DNA of 64,000 nt, taken from Citrobacter youngae ATCC 29220 (GTDB lineage: Bacteria > Pseudomonadota > Gammaproteobacteria > Enterobacterales > Enterobacteriaceae). Location: assembly GCF_000155975.1 (NCBI RefSeq), contig NZ_GG730303.1:62611-126610 (forward strand). Direction: 5' to 3'. The first letter of the stretch is position 1, and each line of letters opens with the position of its first letter. Below the pieces are notes generated by a model. It made no database searches. It had not been told where the DNA came from and was given only the letters and a program-made list of their open reading frames with translations. Shown piece by piece: positions 55,659 through 64,000 of the stretch. Both the position numbers and the translations under genes were made by a program.

Positions 55659-57791
55659 TTGCTTAATCCGATCGTTCGTAAATTCCAGTACGGTCAGCAT
55701 ACCGTTACGCTGGAGACCGGCATGATGGCGCGTCAGGCAACTGCCGCTGTTATGGTTAGCATGGATGACACTGCGGTATTCGTTACCGTTGTTGGCCAGA
55801 AAAAAGCGAAACCAGGCCAGGACTTTTTCCCACTGACCGTTAACTACCAGGAGCGTACCTACGCTGCTGGCCGTATCCCGGGTAGCTTCTTCCGTCGTGA
55901 AGGCCGTCCAAGCGAAGGCGAAACGCTGATCGCGCGTCTGATTGACCGCCCGGTTCGTCCGCTGTTCCCGGAAGGCTTCGTTAACGAAGTTCAGGTTATC
56001 GCCACCGTGGTTTCCGTTAACCCGCAGGTTAACCCGGATATCGTGGCAATGATTGGCGCCTCCGCTGCGCTGACGCTGTCTGGCATCCCATTCAACGGCC
56101 CGATCGGCGCTGCGCGTGTTGGTTACATCAATGACCAGTACGTTCTGAACCCGACCCAGGACGAGCTGAAAGAAAGCAAGCTGGACCTGGTTGTTGCCGG
56201 TACTGAAGCTGCCGTACTGATGGTTGAATCCGAAGCTGAACTGCTGAGCGAAGACCAGATGCTGGGCGCTGTGGTATTCGGTCACGAACAGCAGCAGGTT
56301 GTGATTCAGGCTATCAACGAGCTGGCGAAAGAAGCGGGCAAACCGCGTTGGGACTGGCAGCCAGAAGCCGTCAACGACGCGCTGAACGCACGCGTTGCCG
56401 CACTGGCAGAAGCTCGCCTGAGCGATGCTTACCGCATCACCGACAAACAAGAGCGTTACGCTCAGGTTGACGTGATCAAATCCGAAACCATCGCGACTCT
56501 GGTGGCTGAAGACGAAACCCTGGACGCTAACGAACTGGGCGAAATCCTGCACGCAATCGAGAAAAACGTGGTGCGTAGCCGCGTACTGGCAGGCGAGCCG
56601 CGCATCGATGGCCGAGAAAAAGACATGATCCGTGGCCTGGACGTGCGTACTGGCGTTCTGCCGCGTACCCACGGTTCCGCACTGTTCACCCGTGGCGAAA
56701 CTCAGGCTCTGGTTACTGCGACCCTGGGCACCACCCGTGACGCGCAGAGCCTTGACGAGCTGATGGGCGAGCGTACTGACAACTTCCTGTTCCACTACAA
56801 CTTCCCTCCGTACTGCGTAGGTGAAACCGGTATGGTCGGTTCTCCGAAGCGTCGTGAGATTGGTCACGGCCGTCTGGCGAAACGCGGCGTACTGGCAGTG
56901 ATGCCGGATCTGGATAAATTCCCGTACACCGTGCGTGTGGTTTCTGAAATCACCGAATCTAACGGTTCTTCTTCCATGGCTTCCGTATGTGGCGCTTCCC
57001 TGGCGCTGATGGACGCAGGCGTGCCGATCAAAGCCGCCGTTGCGGGTATCGCGATGGGTCTGGTGAAAGAAGGCGACAACTTTGTTGTTCTGTCTGACAT
57101 CCTGGGCGACGAAGACCACCTGGGCGATATGGACTTCAAAGTGGCGGGTTCCCGCGACGGTATCTCTGCGCTGCAGATGGATATCAAAATTGAAGGTATC
57201 ACCAAAGAGATCATGCAGGTTGCTCTGAACCAGGCTAAAGGTGCGCGTCTGCACATCCTGGGTGTGATGGAACAAGCGATCAACGCGCCGCGTGGCGACA
57301 TTTCTCAGTTCGCTCCGCGTATCCACACCATCAAGATCAGCCCGGACAAGATCAAAGACGTTATCGGTAAAGGCGGTTCTGTTATCCGTGCTCTGACCGA
57401 AGAAACCGGCACCACCATTGAAATCGAGGATGATGGTACCGTGAAGATTGCTGCGACCGACGGCGAGAAAGCGAAATATGCTATCCGTCGTATCGAAGAG
57501 ATCACCGCAGAGATCGAAGTCGGTCGTATCTACAATGGTAAAGTGACCCGTATCGTTGACTTTGGCGCATTTGTTGCCATCGGTGGCGGTAAAGAAGGTC
57601 TGGTACACATCTCTCAGATCGCTGACAAGCGCGTTGAGAAAGTGACCGATTACCTGCAGATGGGCCAGGAAGTACCGGTCAAAGTTCTGGAAGTTGATCG
57701 CCAGGGCCGCGTACGTCTGAGCATTAAAGAAGCAACTGAGCAGTCTCAGCCTGCAGGCGAACCGGAAGCTCCGGCAAGCCAGGGCGAGTAA
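55659..57791 (+). CDS. pnp: Polynucleotide phosphorylase
   Basis: A 710-residue 3'-5' exoribonuclease of the RNA degradosome. It starts at TTG 55659 ([13 protein letters not shown]), as the E. coli gene does. Two RNase PH domains (about 1-230 and 310-545) with [10 protein letters not shown] and [11 protein letters not shown] are followed by KH ([16 protein letters not shown]) and S1 domains. A ribosome site AGAAAGGATA lies upstream. The long antisense frame over it is a shadow. Confidence 0.98.
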   Translation: MLNPIVRKFQYGQHTVTLETGMMARQATAAVMVSMDDTAVFVTVVGQKKAKPGQDFFPLTVNYQERTYAAGRIPGSFFRREGRPSEGETLIARLIDRPVRPLFPEGFVNEVQVIATVVSVNPQVNPDIVAMIGASAALTLSGIPFNGPIGAARVGYINDQYVLNPTQDELKESKLDLVVAGTEAAVLMVESEAELLSEDQMLGAVVFGHEQQQVVIQAINELAKEAGKPRWDWQPEAVNDALNARVAALAEARLSDAYRITDKQERYAQVDVIKSETIATLVAEDETLDANELGEILHAIEKNVVRSRVLAGEPRIDGREKDMIRGLDVRTGVLPRTHGSALFTRGETQALVTATLGTTRDAQSLDELMGERTDNFLFHYNFPPYCVGETGMVGSPKRREIGHGRLAKRGVLAVMPDLDKFPYTVRVVSEITESNGSSSMASVCGASLALMDAGVPIKAAVAGIAMGLVKEGDNFVVLSDILGDEDHLGDMDFKVAGSRDGISALQMDIKIEGITKEIMQVALNQAKGARLHILGVMEQAINAPRGDISQFAPRIHTIKISPDKIKDVIGKGGSVIRALTEETGTTIEIEDDGTVKIAATDGEKAKYAIRRIEEITAEIEVGRIYNGKVTRIVDFGAFVAIGGGKEGLVHISQIADKRVEKVTDYLQMGQEVPVKVLEVDRQGRVRLSIKEATEQSQPAGEPEAPASQGE

Positions 57792-57801
57792 GGTTGCCAT
57801 T

Positions 57802-57828
57802 GCCCTCCGTGAAAGCGGAGGGCCTTTA
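57802..57828 (+). terminator. Hairpin after pnp
   Basis: GCCCTCCG and CGGAGGGC form an 8-bp stem followed by CTTT. The T run is short, so termination may be partial and nlpI may be co-transcribed. Confidence 0.6.
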
Positions 57829-57900
57829 ACCCGGCAGGACGCCTTGTTAGCAACCGGGGAACCTGGACGTTCATTCAATCGTTGTCTTCGGGAGTGGGAA

Positions 57901-58785
57901 ATGAAGCCTTTTTTGCGCTGGTGTTTCGTTGCGACAGCACTCACGCTGGCTGGATGCAGTAATTCGGCCTGGCGTAAGAGTGAAGTCCTCGCAGTACCAT
58001 TGCAACCGACTTTGCAGCAGGAAGTGATTCTGGCACGTATGGAACAAATTCTTGCCAGTCGGGCTTTAACCGATGACGAACGCGCACAGCTTTTATATGA
58101 GCGCGGAGTGTTGTATGATAGTCTCGGTCTGAGGGCACTGGCGCGAAATGATTTTTCACAAGCGCTGGCAATCCGACCAGATATGCCTGAAGTATTCAAT
58201 TACTTAGGTATATATTTAACGCAGGCAGGCAATTTTGATGCTGCCTATGAAGCGTTTGATTCTGTACTTGAGCTTGATCCAACTTACAACTACGCGCACT
58301 TAAATCGCGGTATCGCATTGTATTACGGCGGTCGCGACAAGTTAGCGCAAGATGATCTGCTGGCGTTTTATCAAGACGATCCCAATGATCCTTTCCGCAG
58401 TCTGTGGCTTTATCTTGCCGAGCAGAAGCTCGATGAGAAGCAGGCTAAAGAAGCGTTAAAGCAGCGCTTCGAAAAATCGGATAAAGAGCAATGGGGATGG
58501 AACATTGTCGAGTTCTACCTGGGCAACATTAGCGAATCAACGCTGATGGAACGCCTGAAGGCGGACGCAACGGATAACACCTCGCTCGCTGAGCATCTCA
58601 GTGAAACCAACTTCTATTTAGGTAAGTACTACCTAAGTCTGGGGGATTTGGACAACGCTACGGCATTGTTCAAACTGGCGGTGGCTAACAACGTTCATAA
58701 CTTTGTTGAGCACCGATACGCATTGTTGGAATTATCGCTCCTGGGCCAGGACCAAGATGACCTGGCAGAATCGGACCAGCAATAG
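57901..58785 (+). CDS. nlpI: Outer-membrane lipoprotein NlpI
   Basis: A 294-residue lipoprotein with the lipobox LTLAGC, Cys19. Several tetratricopeptide repeats follow (about 60-200 and near the C terminus). In E. coli it is an adaptor for peptidoglycan hydrolases and brings MepS to the protease Prc. ATG 57901 gives the E. coli N terminus and length; 19 upstream codons are not used. It lies between pnp and deaD. Confidence 0.97.
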   Translation: MKPFLRWCFVATALTLAGCSNSAWRKSEVLAVPLQPTLQQEVILARMEQILASRALTDDERAQLLYERGVLYDSLGLRALARNDFSQALAIRPDMPEVFNYLGIYLTQAGNFDAAYEAFDSVLELDPTYNYAHLNRGIALYYGGRDKLAQDDLLAFYQDDPNDPFRSLWLYLAEQKLDEKQAKEALKQRFEKSDKEQWGWNIVEFYLGNISESTLMERLKADATDNTSLAEHLSETNFYLGKYYLSLGDLDNATALFKLAVANNVHNFVEHRYALLELSLLGQDQDDLAESDQQ

Positions 58786-58891
58786 CTGACGTACACATCA
58801 GCCCGTAATCTTTTTTGATTGCCATCACCTTCGCGGGTGAGGGCGTTGTTGTTCGTTAATACACCTACTTTGAGCCGGTTCACACTTTTCA

Positions 58892-58972
58892 ATGAAAATT
58901 GCAGATCAATTTCATGATGAGTTATGTAGACTGGCCGCCATTAATTTTGAGGCACACGTACTACATGGCTGA
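58892..58972 (+). CDS. yrbN: Small protein YrbN
   Basis: A 26-residue open frame, [20 protein letters not shown] then AHVLHG, directly upstream of deaD. Its stop (58970-58972) overlaps the first eight bases of deaD in another frame. E. coli has a 26-residue YrbN at the same place. Its function is unknown; the overlap suggests it couples or regulates deaD translation. Confidence 0.8.
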
Positions 58973-60890
58973 ATTCGAAACCACTTTTGCAGATCTGGGC
59001 CTGAAGGCTCCTATCCTTGAAGCCCTTAACGATCTGGGTTACGAAAAACCATCTCCAATCCAGGCAGAGTGCATTCCGCATCTGCTGGGCGGTCGCGATG
59101 TTCTGGGTATGGCCCAGACCGGTAGCGGCAAAACGGCAGCGTTCTCTTTACCGCTGCTCAACAATCTTGATCCTGAGCTGAAGGCACCTCAGATTCTGGT
59201 GCTGGCACCGACCCGCGAACTGGCGGTTCAGGTAGCAGAAGCCATGACGGATTTCTCTAAACACATGCGCGGCGTGAACGTGGTTGCCCTGTACGGTGGC
59301 CAGCGCTATGACGTGCAATTACGTGCCCTGCGTCAGGGACCTCAGATCGTCGTCGGTACGCCGGGTCGTCTGCTGGATCACCTGAAGCGCGGTACTCTGG
59401 ACCTCTCCAAACTGAGCGGTCTGGTACTGGACGAAGCCGATGAAATGCTGCGTATGGGCTTCATCGAAGACGTTGAAACCATTATGGCGCAGATCCCGGA
59501 AGGTCATCAGACCGCTCTGTTCTCTGCCACCATGCCGGAAGCGATTCGTCGTATTACCCGCCGCTTTATGAAAGAGCCGCAGGAAGTACGCATTCAGTCC
59601 AGCGTCACTACCCGTCCTGACATCAGCCAGAGCTACTGGACCGTCTGGGGCATGCGTAAAAATGAAGCGCTGGTGCGTTTCCTGGAAGCAGAAGATTTTG
59701 ATGCGGCGATTATCTTCGTCCGTACCAAAAATGCGACTCTGGAAGTGGCAGAAGCGCTGGAGCGTAGCGGTTATAGCAGCGCTGCACTGAACGGCGATAT
59801 GAACCAGTCCCTGCGTGAGCAGACTCTGGAGCGTCTGAAAGATGGCCGTCTGGATATTCTGATTGCAACCGACGTTGCGGCCCGTGGCCTGGACGTTGAG
59901 CGTATCAGCCTGGTTGTTAACTACGATATCCCGATGGACTCCGAATCTTACGTTCACCGTATCGGCCGTACCGGTCGTGCGGGTCGTGCTGGCCGTGCGC
60001 TGCTGTTCGTTGAGAACCGCGAGCGTCGTCTGCTGCGTAACATCGAACGCACCATGAAGCTGACGATTCCAGAAGTAGAACTGCCGAACGCAGAGCTGCT
60101 GGGCAAACGCCGTCTGGAAAAATTCGCCGCGAAAGTACAGCAGCAGCTGGAAAGCAGCGATCTGGATCAGTACCGTGCTCTGCTGGCGCAGATTCAGCCT
60201 ACTGCTGAAGGCGAAGAGCTGGACATGGAAACCCTGGCAGCCGCACTGCTGAAAATGGCTCAGGGCGAACGTAGCCTGATCGTACCACCAGATGCACCGA
60301 TGCGTCCTAAGCGTGAATTCCGCGACCGTGACGATCGTGGCCCGCGTGACCGCAACGATCGTGGCCCGCGTGGCGACCGTGAAGACCGTCCGCGTCGTGA
60401 ACGCCGTGACGTTGGCGATATGCAGCTGTACCGCATTGAAGTGGGCCGTGATGATGGGGTTGAAGTCCGCCATATCGTTGGCGCGATTGCTAACGAAGGT
60501 GATATCAGCAGCCGTTACATCGGTAACATCAAGCTGTTTGCTTCCCACTCCACCATCGAACTGCCGAAAGGTATGCCGGGCGACGTGCTGCAGCACTTTA
60601 CCCGTACCCGCATCCTGAACAAGCCGATGAACATGCAGCTGGTTGGCGATGCCGTTCCGCACACCGGTGGTGAGCGTCGTGGCGGTGGCCGTTTCAGCGG
60701 CGAGCGTCGTGAAGGCGGTCGTGGCGAAGGCCGTGGCTTTGGCGGTGAGCGTCGTGAAGGCGGTCGTGGTGATGGTCGTCGTTTCAGCGGCGAACGTCGT
60801 GAAGGTGGTCGTGGCCCGCGCCGTGACGATTCTTCCGCGCCGCGTCGTGATGACTCCACTGGTCGTCGTCGTTTCGGCGGTGACGCATAA
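58965..60890 (+). CDS. deaD: DEAD-box ATP-dependent RNA helicase DeaD (CsdA)
   Basis: A 641-residue cold-shock RNA helicase that helps 50S assembly and mRNA decay. Motifs: Q motif near 26, [18 protein letters not shown] in [12 protein letters not shown], and [10 protein letters not shown]. The C-terminal dimerisation and RNA-binding domains follow, then an Arg/Gly tail made of repeated GERREGGRG units. ATG 58965 gives [13 protein letters not shown]; 22 upstream codons are yrbN-frame overlap. The tail is longer than the E. coli protein (629 residues as I recall). Confidence 0.97.
60664..60815 (+). repeat. In-gene tandem repeat in the deaD tail
   Basis: GAGCGTCGTGAAGGCGGTCG recurs at about 45-base spacing, four times with changes, encoding GERREGGRG-type RGG units. 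The copies keep the reading frame. Confidence 0.8.
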
Positions 60891-60926
60891 GCCTCCTGGC
60901 TTTATAGCTGTAAAGTAAAATATACG

Positions 60927-60957
60927 GCCCCGATCGAAAGATTGGGGCTTTTTTTAT
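60927..60957 (+). terminator. Terminator after deaD
   Basis: GGCCCCGATC and GATTGGGGC form a stem with a GAAA loop followed by seven T. Confidence 0.9.
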
Positions 60958-60968
60958 TTCAATTGTAC

Positions 60969-60987
60969 TCGTGTACTGGTACAGTGC
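60969..60987. promoter_or_regulatory. Candidate TrpR operator of mtr
   Basis: TCGTGTACTGGTACAGTGC, built on the palindrome GTACTGGTAC, lies about 50 bases before mtr. E. coli mtr is repressed by TrpR and activated by TyrR, and this is the expected region. The match is by eye only. Confidence 0.5.
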
Positions 60988-61035
60988 AGCACATTAAGAT
61001 GCAGGTTCCACATTATTGACTGGAGAATAGGCTGT

Positions 61036-62280
61036 ATGGCGACACTTACCACCACCCAAACGTCACCTTCGCTGCTTGGCGGCGTGGTGATCATCGGCGG
61101 CACCATTATTGGCGCGGGGATGTTTTCTCTGCCGGTGGTCATGTCCGGGGCGTGGTTCTTCTGGTCAATGGCGGCGCTGATCTTCACCTGGTTCTGCATG
61201 CTGCACTCCGGGCTGATGATCCTCGAAGCCAACCTCAATTACCGCATTGGATCCAGCTTCGATACCATTACCAAAGATCTGCTGGGCAAAGGCTGGAACG
61301 TTGTTAACGGCATCTCGATTGCTTTTGTCCTTTATATTCTGACCTACGCGTATATCTCGGCGAGCGGTTCGATCCTGCATCATACCTTCTCGGAGATGTC
61401 GCTGAACGTTCCGGCGCGCGCGGCAGGTCTTGGCTTTGCGCTGCTGGTCGCGTTTGTGGTGTGGTTAAGCACCAAAGCGGTTAGCCGCATGACGGCGATT
61501 GTGCTGGGGGCAAAGGTGATTACCTTTTTCCTGACCTTCGGCAGCCTGCTGGGACACGTGCAGCCCGCAACGCTGTTTAACGTGGCGCAGAGCAACGCTT
61601 CGTATACGCCGTACCTGCTGATGACGCTGCCATTCTGTCTGGCCTCATTCGGCTATCACGGCAACGTCCCGAGCCTGATGAAATATTACGGCAAGGATCC
61701 GAAGACCATCGTTAAGTGCCTGGTGTACGGCACGCTGCTGGCGCTGGTGCTGTATACCGTATGGTTGCTGGGAACGATGGGTAATATTCCGCGTCCGGAA
61801 TTTATTGGTATTGCGCAGCAGGGCGGGAACATTGATGTGCTGGTGCAGGCGTTGAGCGGCGTGCTGAACAGCCGTAGCCTGGATCTGCTGTTGGTGGTGT
61901 TCTCCAACTTTGCGGTGGCGAGCTCGTTCCTCGGTGTGACGCTGGGCTTGTTTGATTATCTGGCGGATCTGTTTGGTTTTGATGACTCCGCAATGGGGCG
62001 TTTTAAAACCGCATTGCTGACGTTTGTGCCGCCGATTGTCGGAGGCCTGCTGTGGCCGAACGGTTTCCTGTACGCCATTGGCTATGCAGGGCTCGCGGCA
62101 ACCATCTGGGCCGCAATTGTGCCAGCGCTGCTGGCACGTAAATCCCGCGAACGTTTTGGTAGCCCGAAATTCCGCGTCTGGGGCGGTAAGCCGATGATTG
62201 CCCTGATTCTGGTCTTCGGTGTTGGCAACGCGGTTATCCATATTCTGTCGAGCGTGAATTTGTTACCGGTTTATCAGTAA
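61036..62280 (+). CDS. mtr: High-affinity tryptophan permease Mtr
   Basis: A 414-residue inner-membrane aromatic amino acid permease with about 11 helices. It starts [18 protein letters not shown], and the first helix carries the [17 protein letters not shown] motif of the family. It imports tryptophan with protons. It lies alone between deaD and the convergent yhbW. Length equals E. coli. Confidence 0.97.
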   Translation: MATLTTTQTSPSLLGGVVIIGGTIIGAGMFSLPVVMSGAWFFWSMAALIFTWFCMLHSGLMILEANLNYRIGSSFDTITKDLLGKGWNVVNGISIAFVLYILTYAYISASGSILHHTFSEMSLNVPARAAGLGFALLVAFVVWLSTKAVSRMTAIVLGAKVITFFLTFGSLLGHVQPATLFNVAQSNASYTPYLLMTLPFCLASFGYHGNVPSLMKYYGKDPKTIVKCLVYGTLLALVLYTVWLLGTMGNIPRPEFIGIAQQGGNIDVLVQALSGVLNSRSLDLLLVVFSNFAVASSFLGVTLGLFDYLADLFGFDDSAMGRFKTALLTFVPPIVGGLLWPNGFLYAIGYAGLAATIWAAIVPALLARKSRERFGSPKFRVWGGKPMIALILVFGVGNAVIHILSSVNLLPVYQ

Positions 62281-62282
62281 AA

Positions 62283-62359
62283 CCGTTGCCCGGTGGCGCT
62301 ACGCTTACCGGGCCTACATCACCGTGTAGGCCGGATAAGGCGTAGCCGCCATCCGGCAC
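62283..62359. repeat. BIME between mtr and yhbW
   Basis: Two REP elements in opposite orientation (GCCCGGTGGCGCTACGC ... ACCGGGCCTAC and GTAGGCCGGATAAGGCG ... GCCATCCGGC) separate the convergent mtr and yhbW genes. Confidence 0.92.
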
Positions 62360-62367
62360 AAACCGCA

Positions 62368-63375
62368 CTACCCCACCAATTCTTCCTTCACCTGCATCGC
62401 TAAATCGAACGAATGCAGTCGCGCCTGATGATCAAAAATCTGCCCGTTGACCATAATTTCATCCGCCTGGGTTTCACGCAAAATCGCCTCCAGCCCGTGC
62501 CGCACTTTCGCTTTATCACCGACCAGCGACATGCTTAGCGCCTGCTGTACGCCATACTGTTCAGAAGCGGACCACTGCTGATGCATATTCTCTACCGGCG
62601 GCGGTAGCTGGCCGGTTTCGCCACGACGCAGTTTGACAAACGCCTGCTGCATTGAGGTGAAAAGAAATTCGGCATCGCGGTTGCTGTCGGCGGCAATGAT
62701 GTTAATGCACACCATCGTGTACGGTTTTGCCAGCCGCGCCGAAGGAGTGAACTGACTACGATACAGATGCAGCGCCTGATGCAGCATATCCGGCGCAAAG
62801 TGCGAGGCGAAGGCAAACGGCAGGCCCAGCTGTGCGGCAAGCTGTGCGCTGTACAGGCTGGAGCCTAATAACCAGACCGGGATCTGCTCGCCGTAGCCAG
62901 GTACCGGGCGTACATGAGGGTTCGGATCGCGGGCGTCGAACCAGTCCACCAGTTCTGCGACGTCGCGCGGGAAGTTATCGATATCACCGCTCATATGGCG
63001 GCGCAGCGCGCGCATCGTCGGCTGATCGCTCCCCGGCGCGCGGCCAAGCCCGAGATCGATGCGTCCCGGATACAGCGTGTTCAGGGTACCGAACTGCTCG
63101 GCGATCACCAGCGGTGAATGGTTGGGCAACATTACGCCGCCAGAGCCCAGATGCAGCGTGCTGGTATTGGCAGCCAGATAACCAATCAGTACTGACGTTG
63201 CGGCGCTGGCGATGCCGGTCATGTTGTGATGTTCTGCCAGCCAGTAGCGATGATAGCCGCGCTTTTCTGCCAGTCGTGCGAGAGCAAGCGAGTGTGTGAA
63301 GGCCTCTTTTGCCGAAGATCCTTCAGGGATCGGCGCCAGATCCAGCACCGAGAATGGAATCGTTTTATCAGTCAT
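62368..63375 (-). CDS. yhbW: Luciferase-like monooxygenase YhbW
   Basis: A 335-residue flavin-dependent, bacterial-luciferase-like protein (LLM superfamily). It has [18 protein letters not shown] near residue 34 and the [14 protein letters not shown] segment used for flavin contacts. The substrate is unknown. It lies after ubiV on the same strand, as in E. coli, separated by a BIME, so it is probably transcribed from its own promoter. Confidence 0.94.
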   Translation of the reverse strand: MTDKTIPFSVLDLAPIPEGSSAKEAFTHSLALARLAEKRGYHRYWLAEHHNMTGIASAATSVLIGYLAANTSTLHLGSGGVMLPNHSPLVIAEQFGTLNTLYPGRIDLGLGRAPGSDQPTMRALRRHMSGDIDNFPRDVAELVDWFDARDPNPHVRPVPGYGEQIPVWLLGSSLYSAQLAAQLGLPFAFASHFAPDMLHQALHLYRSQFTPSARLAKPYTMVCINIIAADSNRDAEFLFTSMQQAFVKLRRGETGQLPPPVENMHQQWSASEQYGVQQALSMSLVGDKAKVRHGLEAILRETQADEIMVNGQIFDHQARLHSFDLAMQVKEELVG

Positions 63376-63468
63376 AACGGCTCACTTTGTTACCGGTTAA
63401 TCTTTTAATACTGCATTAAAGATTAGCGAATGCTGTTAACAAAGTGAGCTTTATGAGACTGACGGCAA

Positions 63469-63556
63469 AAACAATGCCCGATGGCGCTGCGCTTACTGGG
63501 CCTACGGGATCGCGATTTGTAGGCCGGATAAGGCATTTATGCCGCCATCCGGCGAG
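63469..63556. repeat. BIME between yhbW and ubiV
   Basis: Two opposite REP elements (GCCCGATGGCGCTGCGC ... ACTGGGCCTAC and GTAGGCCGGATAAGGC ... CGCCATCCGGCG) lie just after the ubiV stop. Confidence 0.92.
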
Positions 63557-63562
63557 GTCTTA

Positions 63563-64000
63563 TCAGGACTGCAGTTCCAGCCCTGCCAGCCGCTTCCAGT
63601 AGCCGTTGCAGTCGCTGTGGGCGGCAAGCGGTAATGGGGCAGTGCCATTTTCATTGGCGCGGAAGGCATCAAGCATGGCGAATGTTTCCGTGCCTGAAGG
63701 GGACAGACGCACAATATTCACCAGACCCTGCATGGATGTCAGCTCGTTACCGAGGTTGTAAACGTAGCCGCTCATGGTCTGGATCCCATTGAGCACAAAG
63801 ACCTGCTGATTCTCCTGCGATAGCACATCGCGCCCGTTCGGGTATTTGATGCAGCAGGTTTCACACTCGTCTTTTGGTCGGTCTTCAGAGCGCGCCGTAA
63901 AGCAGCGGGCAGAGTAGGCCAGCGGCAGATGTCCGTAGCTCAGCACCTCTACTTCAAACTGATTGCGAATACCCAACTCATCACACTGGTTGAGCAGGTT
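63563..64000 (-). CDS. ubiV: Anaerobic ubiquinone biosynthesis protein UbiV, C-terminal part (start outside window)
   Basis: The last 145 residues of a peptidase-U32-family protein (formerly yhbV). The frame is open at the right window edge. Cysteines in ARCFTARSEDRPKDECETCC match the CX12CX3C group of the 4Fe-4S cluster of UbiV. With UbiU it hydroxylates ubiquinone precursors without oxygen. ubiU would lie upstream, beyond the window. Confidence 0.93.
   Translation of the reverse strand, partial: NLLNQCDELGIRNQFEVEVLSYGHLPLAYSARCFTARSEDRPKDECETCCIKYPNGRDVLSQENQQVFVLNGIQTMSGYVYNLGNELTSMQGLVNIVRLSPSGTETFAMLDAFRANENGTAPLPLAAHSDCNGYWKRLAGLELQS

Noticed and set aside
55578-58199. 873-codon minus-strand frame opposite pnp and nlpI
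   Set aside because: Lies wholly over two conserved genes, has biased His/Phe/Arg composition and no homologous domain; biased codon use in pnp removes antisense stops.
59319-60662. 447-codon minus-strand frame opposite deaD
   Set aside because: Shadow of deaD with no ribosome site or domain.

Overview
The window reads as a stretch of enterobacterial chromosome, closest to Citrobacter/Salmonella/Escherichia. Nearly every core gene matches the E. coli counterpart in length and order. The NusA S1 region has a 5-residue insertion that, as I recall, Salmonella also has, and E. coli-type REP/BIME and ERIC repeats lie between genes. I favour Citrobacter, but the sequence alone does not fix the genus.

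Region 1-5033 is the accessory left end. It holds the end of a chaperone-usher fimbrial operon (usher, chaperone, three pilin-like subunits of which the second is frameshifted, and a probable tip adhesin). An exact five-copy array of a 135-bp BIME unit follows, lying between the adhesin gene and gltD, which converge on it. In E. coli K-12 the neighbourhood of gltBD carries gltF and the yhc fimbrial genes.

Region 5034-20966 runs gltD-gltB (glutamate synthase), yhcC, arcB with the sRNA gene arcZ overlapping its stop codon, elbB-mtgA, then the leftward cluster npr-rapZ-ptsN-hpf-rpoN (nitrogen PTS, sigma 54, ribosome hibernation) and lptB. Region 20241-24626 continues the same leftward cluster with lptB-lptA-lptC-kdsC-kdsD-yrbG (LPS transport and Kdo synthesis).

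Region 24841-42153 is mainly rightward: mlaFEDCB (phospholipid trafficking), ibaG-murA, rplU-rpmA-yhbE-obgE, greA, rlmE-ftsH-folP-glmM. The genes sfsB, ispB, dacB and yhbY are on the opposite strand.

Region 42199-45851 is an accessory cassette between glmM and secG: a DcuC-family transporter, an IadA-type isoaspartyl dipeptidase and a divergent LysR regulator. All six expected IadA metal/catalytic residues are present. It parallels the layout of the E. coli iadA locus (LysR gene yjiE/hypT plus membrane proteins) at a different chromosomal place.

Region 46019-58785 is the translation/RNA block: secG, tRNA-Leu(GAG), argG, tRNA-fMet, rimP-nusA-infB-rbfA-truB-rpsO-pnp-nlpI. Two ERIC elements in opposite orientation flank rbfA-truB, and one of them sits on the -10 region of the putative rpsO promoter. 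Region 58892-64000 holds yrbN-deaD, mtr, yhbW and the end of ubiV (yhbV).

I found no CRISPR array, prophage or insertion sequence, and no clearly undescribed system. The best leads are the ERIC in the rpsO promoter, the isoaspartyl-dipeptide cassette, the tRNA-Leu remnant framing the metY promoter, the exact BIME array and the broken pilin gene.
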